The position numbers were made by a program, and so were the translations under genes. Below, in pieces: positions 7,540 to 10,385 of a stretch of DNA of 10,385 bases. Below the pieces are notes generated by a model, which worked only from the letters and a program-made list of their open reading frames with translations, was not told where the DNA came from and searched no databases. The number at the start of each line of letters is the position of its first letter. The first letter of the stretch is position 1. This stretch comes from Verrucomicrobiales bacterium (GTDB lineage: Bacteria; Verrucomicrobiota; Verrucomicrobiia; Verrucomicrobiales; DEV007). The stretch spans positions 1 to 10,385 of the forward strand of contig JALRFZ010000066.1 in NCBI GenBank assembly GCA_023253615.1, read 5' to 3'.

Positions 7540-8370
7540 ATGGCTATCATTCAGGACTGGAAGATCCGATCGACCCACGCCCGCTGCGAACTCACCGGCG
7601 AGCCTTTCGCTGATGGCGAGGTCTTCTACACCTGCATCTTCGAGGATCCCGCCACCGACGGTTTCCTGCGCCGCGACTACTCCGCGCCGTCGTGGAAGGA
7701 GGTGCGGAAAAAGCTCGATCCCGCGCCCTATTCGTTCTGGAAATCGACCTACAAGGCTCCCGTGCGCGAGGAGAAAGCCGATCCCGGCGCAGAAGCCTCG
7801 GTCGAGGGCATGCTGCGCCGCTTCATCGACGAGGACGATCCGCGCACCGAAAACGCGCGTTACATCCTCGCCCTCATGCTCGAGCGGAACAAGACCCTCA
7901 TCCCCGCGGACACGAAGGAGACCGGGACTCGCACCCTCCTCTTTTACGAACACGCCGACAACGGCGACGTCTTCATCGTCGCCGATCCCGGTCTGCGGCT
8001 CGACGAGATCGAATCGGTGCAGCGCGAGGTCTCGGAGCTGCTCGCCGATGAAGAGCGCCGTATCCGGGAGCAGGCCGCTTCAGACGAGGGCGGCGAGCCG
8101 GGTGGCGATCAGCCCGAGAATGACGAAAACGAGGCCCAGCAGCAGGGTGAGGAAGCCCCCCAGTCCGAAGAGGAGGCGGTTTCCCTTGCCGGTGACGAAG
8201 CGGCGGAAGGTCTCCGAGCGGATCCGGGCATAGGCGCCGGGGGCGAGTTCGCCGACGAGATAGATGACGAGCTTCAGGGCTCCGAGCACGGCGAGGGCCC
8301 AGCCTCCGACGATGACGAGCTTCAGGCCGAGGGCCGGGTCGATGAGGTTCATGGCCGCTTATCCGAGTAG
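7540..8370 (+). CDS. conserved hypothetical protein with C-x2-T-G motif; 3' part probably read-through
   Basis: The open frame encodes 276 aa. Residues 1-180 look genuine: the start C16-E-L-T-G-E-P-F-A-D-G-E, then Cys32, RRDYSAPSWKE, FWKSTYKAP and a helix RYILALMLERNKTLI. From memory this resembles a small uncharacterised PVC-group family that begins with a Cys-x2-Thr-Gly ribbon-like motif and has a later MLxRxK-type helix; its function is unknown. From residue 181 on, the sequence becomes strongly acidic and low in complexity (GGDQPENDENEAQQQGEEAP), third-position GC falls clearly, and the DNA is exactly antisense, codon for codon, to the membrane gene at 8080-8352. I infer that the ancestral protein ended near residue 180 and that the rest is an extension that met no stop until TAG at 8368. 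It follows the LptF-type gene by 51 bp on the same strand; no SD is seen. Confidence 0.7.
   Translation: MAIIQDWKIRSTHARCELTGEPFADGEVFYTCIFEDPATDGFLRRDYSAPSWKEVRKKLDPAPYSFWKSTYKAPVREEKADPGAEASVEGMLRRFIDEDDPRTENARYILALMLERNKTLIPADTKETGTRTLLFYEHADNGDVFIVADPGLRLDEIESVQREVSELLADEERRIREQAASDEGGEPGGDQPENDENEAQQQGEEAPQSEEEAVSLAGDEAAEGLRADPGIGAGGEFADEIDDELQGSEHGEGPASDDDELQAEGRVDEVHGRLSE
8080..8352 (-). CDS. small two-helix inner-membrane protein
   Basis: A 90-aa protein with two hydrophobic segments: about residues 10-33 (LKLVIVGGWALAVLGALKLV and on) and about 60-86 (LLFGLGGFLTLLLGLVFVIL and on), joined by a basic, polar loop (YARIRSETFRRFVTGKGNR) that should face the cytoplasm. Nearly all codons end in G or C, like the other genes here, which supports this strand over the overlapping + strand extension. 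It starts 6 bp after the stop of the DUF1460 gene, so the two probably form an operon, with the small protein in the same membrane where the DUF1460 protein is exported. I do not recognise a family; the function is unknown. The whole gene is antisense to the 3' third of the 7540-8370 frame. Confidence 0.75.
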   Translation of the reverse strand: MNLIDPALGLKLVIVGGWALAVLGALKLVIYLVGELAPGAYARIRSETFRRFVTGKGNRLLFGLGGFLTLLLGLVFVILGLIATRLAALV

Positions 8371-9327
8371 TTTCGCGAGATTCGCCTGATACACCGCCGG
8401 GTCGGTGACGGTCTCGCCCACTTCCAGCGGGCGCCCCACGAGGATGCCGGCGTGGGCGCTGAATTCGGCGAGGTATCCCGAGATCGACTGATCCACCACC
8501 ACCTTCTTGAAATTCCGCGAGGCGTGCATGAAGCGGGCGACCCCGTCGTCGGTGCGCAGGATCAGGCCGACGTGCGAGCAGAAGGCGCCGTTGTATTTCG
8601 TGGCGATGCCGATGACGTCGCCGCTTTGCAGTTGCGGTTCGATCTCCGCGACCCGGCTCTTGGGGATGTGGTGGACGGGCAGTTGTTCGATCTTCTTTTC
8701 CAGCTCGCGCATCGGCGGGCGCAGACCGGGATTGTTGCGGAGGTAGCGGTAGCTCTTCCAGAGCGTCGTCATTTCCGTCACCTTCCGACCGGTGATGCGG
8801 GTCGCCCCCGGCAGGGAAGGGGTGAGATGGCGGCACGTGCCCCGCGCGTCGTTTTCAAAGAACCATTCCGCGAGGTCGTGGATGCGCTCGAGGTGGTTCC
8901 CCGTGCAGACGCCGGGGCGGTAGCGGGTGAATTCGATCTCGCGCAACAGGTCGGCGGGTTCATGGCGCTCCTTGGGCGCGCCGATCATGCGGGCGAGACC
9001 CAGGCACTGTTCGAAAAAGGTCCAGCAATCGAGCTGGTTCAGATTCACCGAGGGCGACTCGATCCGGTCGTCGATCTCGAGGGTGAAGTTCGTGTAGGGC
9101 AGGTCCTCGAGCGCTTTGCCGAAGCGGACGATGCGTTCCCCGACCGGCAATTCAGCCCATTTCTCCTCACGCGCCCTTTTCACCATCGCCTCGAAGCGGG
9201 CCTCGCCCTTGAAAATCGTCGACAGGGGCAGGGGCCGCTTTTTCGCGACCGGTTCGGCGCCGGCCGGCAAGGGGAGCAGGGCACCGCCGCCGAGGAGTAG
9301 GCAATCGCGCCGGGACAAGGATCTCAT
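8359..9327 (-). CDS. secreted DUF1460 (NlpC/P60-like) amidase-like protein
   Basis: A 322-aa exported protein of the DUF1460 family, whose members have an NlpC/P60-like cysteine-peptidase fold and cleave peptidoglycan-derived amide bonds. The start at 9327 gives a clean signal sequence (SRRDCLLLGGGALLPLPAGA); the twin arginines at residues 6-7 suggest Tat export, and cleavage after AGA (22-24) is likely. Catalytic candidates: Cys101 in LNQLDCWTFFEQC and His252 in FCSHVGLIL, with His268 in RFMHASR nearby, following the Cys-His layout of the family. The region from QLQSGDVIGIATKY to FMHAS is the typical C-terminal half. It should act in the periplasm on muropeptides; cell-wall recycling or turnover is inferred. 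A longer frame to 9405 has only a GTG start that lies inside the transposable element and is rejected. The next gene, a small membrane protein, follows at 6 bp. Confidence 0.88.
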   Translation of the reverse strand: MRSLSRRDCLLLGGGALLPLPAGAEPVAKKRPLPLSTIFKGEARFEAMVKRAREEKWAELPVGERIVRFGKALEDLPYTNFTLEIDDRIESPSVNLNQLDCWTFFEQCLGLARMIGAPKERHEPADLLREIEFTRYRPGVCTGNHLERIHDLAEWFFENDARGTCRHLTPSLPGATRITGRKVTEMTTLWKSYRYLRNNPGLRPPMRELEKKIEQLPVHHIPKSRVAEIEPQLQSGDVIGIATKYNGAFCSHVGLILRTDDGVARFMHASRNFKKVVVDQSISGYLAEFSAHAGILVGRPLEVGETVTDPAVYQANLAKLLG

Positions 9328-9382
9328 GCGGGAAAGATAAGGGATTTCCCAAGCGGATTCCAATCCTACTTCGGGTGGCGGG

Positions 9383-9391
9383 GACATTCCC
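9383..9391. repeat. left target-site duplication (GACATTCCC)
   Basis: GACATTCCC directly abuts the left end of the miniature element and is repeated exactly at 9543-9551 directly after its right end, the footprint of a transposition event. Confidence 0.88.
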
Positions 9392-9542
9392 CAGGGCTTA
9401 CGCACGAATGGAAGGGAGGGTATTTCCCGCAGATTCGGGGAGGCCAGCAGATTGTGTGAGAAGGAAATCTTCTGGCCGTCCTGAATCGGCTGGAGAAGCA
9501 GTAATTACCACATTTAGGCTTTCATTTCATGCGTAAGCCCTG
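9392..9542. mobile_element. MITE-like non-autonomous transposable element, 151 bp
   Basis: The element begins CAGGGCTTACGCA (9392-9404) and ends with the exact reverse complement TGCGTAAGCCCTG (9530-9542); similarity continues inward (CGAATGGAAG against TGAAATGAAAG), giving imperfect inverted repeats of about 22 bp. Both sides are flanked by the identical 9-mer GACATTCCC. At 151 bp, with no coding capacity, it must have been moved in trans by a full-length element. A 9-bp duplication and termini starting CAGGG are compatible with families such as ISAs1 (8-10 bp duplications) or some IS4 relatives; the assignment is inference. It lies 64 bp upstream of the DUF1460 start and may have separated that gene from its former upstream region. 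The exact duplication and near-perfect ends suggest recent insertion. Confidence 0.85.
9432..9487. repeat. long internal hairpin of the MITE
   Basis: The left arm (9432-9453) and right arm (9466-9487) are 22-nt inverted repeats that pair at 18 of 22 positions around a 12-nt loop. The core GGCCAGCAGATT faces AATCTTCTGGCC with a single mismatch. The structure lies in the middle of the element, and no T-run follows on either strand. It could be part of how the element folds, or encode a structured RNA if transcribed. Confidence 0.65.
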
Positions 9543-9801
9543 GACATTCCCGGCCGCCTCCGTCGCCGCCCCGGCGCGCCAACCAGCGCAGCAGCACGGG
9601 CGTGAGGTCGAGGTCCTCGATGCCGGCGACCACGGCGACCACGGCGGCGAGGATCGCGAGATTCGGGACGAGGCGCTCGGTGCCGAGCTCGCCGAGGTGC
9701 GCGGTGAGGACGGGCTCTCCCGTGACGCGAACGACCACCTTCTCCCTGAAGGCGCGATCGTGAACGAACTCGCCGAAGTCCGGTCTCACACCGATCCGTC
9801 G
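9514..9801 (-). pseudogene. possible remnant of a hydrophobic protein (minus strand)
   Basis: The minus-strand frame that stops at 9514 contains, below about 9800, a segment that looks protein-like: EKVVVRVTGEPVLTAHLGEL, then a hydrophobic stretch LVPNLAILAAVVAVVAG and LTPVLLRWLARRGG. Codons are G/C-ending. Above 9800 the same frame is only the shadow of the + strand repeat protein. The last residues are encoded by the MITE; without it the frame would continue only to a TAG at 9366-9368. This may be the 3' end of a lost gene on the DUF1460 strand, or a chance in-register antisense frame. I do not recognise a family. Confidence 0.22.
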
Positions 9802-10208
9802 GCCCCGTTCGGCATCGCCGTCGGCTGGTCCGAACACGACCCCGGCGGAGCCATCGAATGGGCCCTCGGCGCGATCGGCGATCCGGACAAAATCCATGAA
9901 ATGGTCGGCGGCATCACCTTCAATTGGAGCAATCGCGATCCCCGCGGAGCGACGCGCTGGCTCGACGTCCAGCCCCCCGGGAAAAAGACCGATCGCGTGC
10001 TGAAGGCCTTCAGCGGCATGGTCCTCGAGGAGGATCCCGAGGCCGCCGTCGTCCGGGCGACCCGGATCAGCGATCCCGCCGCCCGCGACGCCCACGTCCG
10101 CGGCTCCCCGATGGTCTCGTCGGCGTCTACGGCGAGTCCGCCCGCCGGGCCATCCAGGGTTTCCAACTGCCCGACGAGGTGAAACAGGCCTACGCCCCCC
10201 TCGAGTGA
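9529..10208 (+). pseudogene. decayed fragment of a DP..A..W repeat protein, frameshifted
   Basis: The open frame starts at an ATG inside the right end of the MITE (9529) and runs to 10182. Its first 70 or so codons look non-native. From about 9750 it reads as a helical repeat protein: units begin at codons 100 (WSEHDPGGAIEWA), 133 (WSNRDPRGATRWL) and 165 (VLEEDPEAAVVRA), a period of 32-33 residues. Such repeats are familiar from secreted verrucomicrobial proteins of unknown role. After AARDAHVRGS the frame turns into low-complexity Ser/Pro, while the frame one base earlier continues well: DGLVGVYGESARRAIQG to QAYAPLE, stopping at TGA 10206-10208. One extra C in the CCCC run at 10106-10109 would join them. 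With no signal peptide or full N-terminus, plus a frameshift, it is probably a pseudogene; the shift alone could be a sequencing error. Confidence 0.55.
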
Positions 10209-10223
10209 CCGGGTGGACGCGGA

Positions 10224-10385
10224 TCAGGCGAGGATGCCCTTCGCCACGTGGCCGTGTACGTCCGTGAGCCGGAAATCCCGGCCCGCGTAGCGGTAGGTGA
10301 GCCGTTCGTGATCCAGACCCATCAGGTGGAGGATCGTCGCGTGCCAGTCGTGGATGTGCATCCGGTCTTCCACCGCCTCGTAGCC
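10224..10385 (-). CDS. DUF1501 family protein, C-terminal end (partial)
   Basis: The last 53 codons of a minus-strand gene that enters from the right edge. The translated end contains [37 protein letters not shown] and HVAKGILA followed by TGA. This is the highly conserved C-terminus of DUF1501 proteins, members of the sulfatase/alkaline-phosphatase superfamily that are abundant in Planctomycetes and Verrucomicrobia and are often encoded beside DUF1549/DUF1553 cytochrome-type (PSD1) genes. [12 protein letters not shown] is the hallmark segment. The substrate is unknown. The stop lies 15 bp from the TGA of the convergent repeat-protein remnant. The start, signal peptide and partner genes are outside the window. 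Confidence 0.93.
   Translation of the reverse strand, partial: GYEAVEDRMHIHDWHATILHLMGLDHERLTYRYAGRDFRLTDVHGHVAKGILA

Noticed and set aside
5563..7953. 796-codon minus-strand open frame
   Set aside because: It is antisense to the LptF-type permease and the following gene; its translation is a His/Asp/Glu/Arg-rich shadow of hydrophobic codons with no recognisable domain.
9338..9357. palindrome GGGAAATCCC upstream of the DUF1460 start, considered as an operator
   Set aside because: Only a 4-5 bp half-site with no second copy; no promoter elements could be assigned around it.
9629..9646. tandem GGCGACCAC-type duplication
   Set aside because: Two short units within a GC-rich, possibly coding region; likely codon-level coincidence.
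1..10385. CRISPR arrays, tRNA, rRNA, phage genes or a defence system
   Set aside because: No regularly spaced long repeats, no cloverleaf or rRNA-like sequence and no recognisable cas, phage or toxin-antitoxin genes were seen on either strand.

Overview
The window is GC-rich, gene-dense bacterial DNA that looks chromosomal. Several genes are of types common in Verrucomicrobiota and the wider PVC group: a DUF1501 protein, a DUF1460 peptidoglycan-amidase-like protein, a repeat protein with units of the form W..xDP..A..W, a C-x2-T-G small-protein family, and genes mostly without Shine-Dalgarno sequences. I infer a verrucomicrobial, Gram-negative-type host with an outer membrane (porin and LPS-transport permease present). 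No marker gene fixes the taxon.

Layout. 1-134: probable 3' end of a + strand gene, then a short leader. 135-2183 (+): polyphosphate kinase ppk1. 2212-3402 (-): outer-membrane porin of the phosphate-selective O/P type, convergent with ppk1. Its upstream region (3486-3529) holds four 11-bp direct repeats arranged like a Pho box, followed by a -10-like hexamer. 3522-5624 (-): a 700-aa two-domain protein, with a DUF455/COG2833 ferritin-like diiron domain fused to an ATP-grasp ligase domain. 5704-7488 (+), divergent from it: an LptF/LptG-family permease with an additional hydrophobic N-terminal domain. 7540-8370 (+): a conserved hypothetical protein whose last third runs antisense through a small two-helix membrane protein (8080-8352, -). 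That small gene sits directly downstream of a DUF1460 secreted amidase-like gene (8359-9327, -).

9383-9551 is a clear miniature transposable element: a 151-bp core with perfect 13-bp terminal inverted repeats, a 9-bp target-site duplication and an internal long hairpin. To its right (about 9750-10208, +) lies a decayed fragment of a repeat protein with a probable 1-base frameshift. It converges with the 3' end of a DUF1501 gene that leaves the window at 10385.

Themes. The left part reads as a phosphate/polyphosphate locus (Pi uptake porin with a Pho-like operator next to polyP synthesis). The middle and right concern the cell envelope (LPS transport, peptidoglycan processing). The least conventional items are the ferritin-like/ATP-grasp fusion, the Pho-like repeat array, the MITE with intact target duplication, the codon-in-register antisense gene pair and the decayed mosaic next to the MITE. 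I see no phage, CRISPR, tRNA or rRNA sequence.
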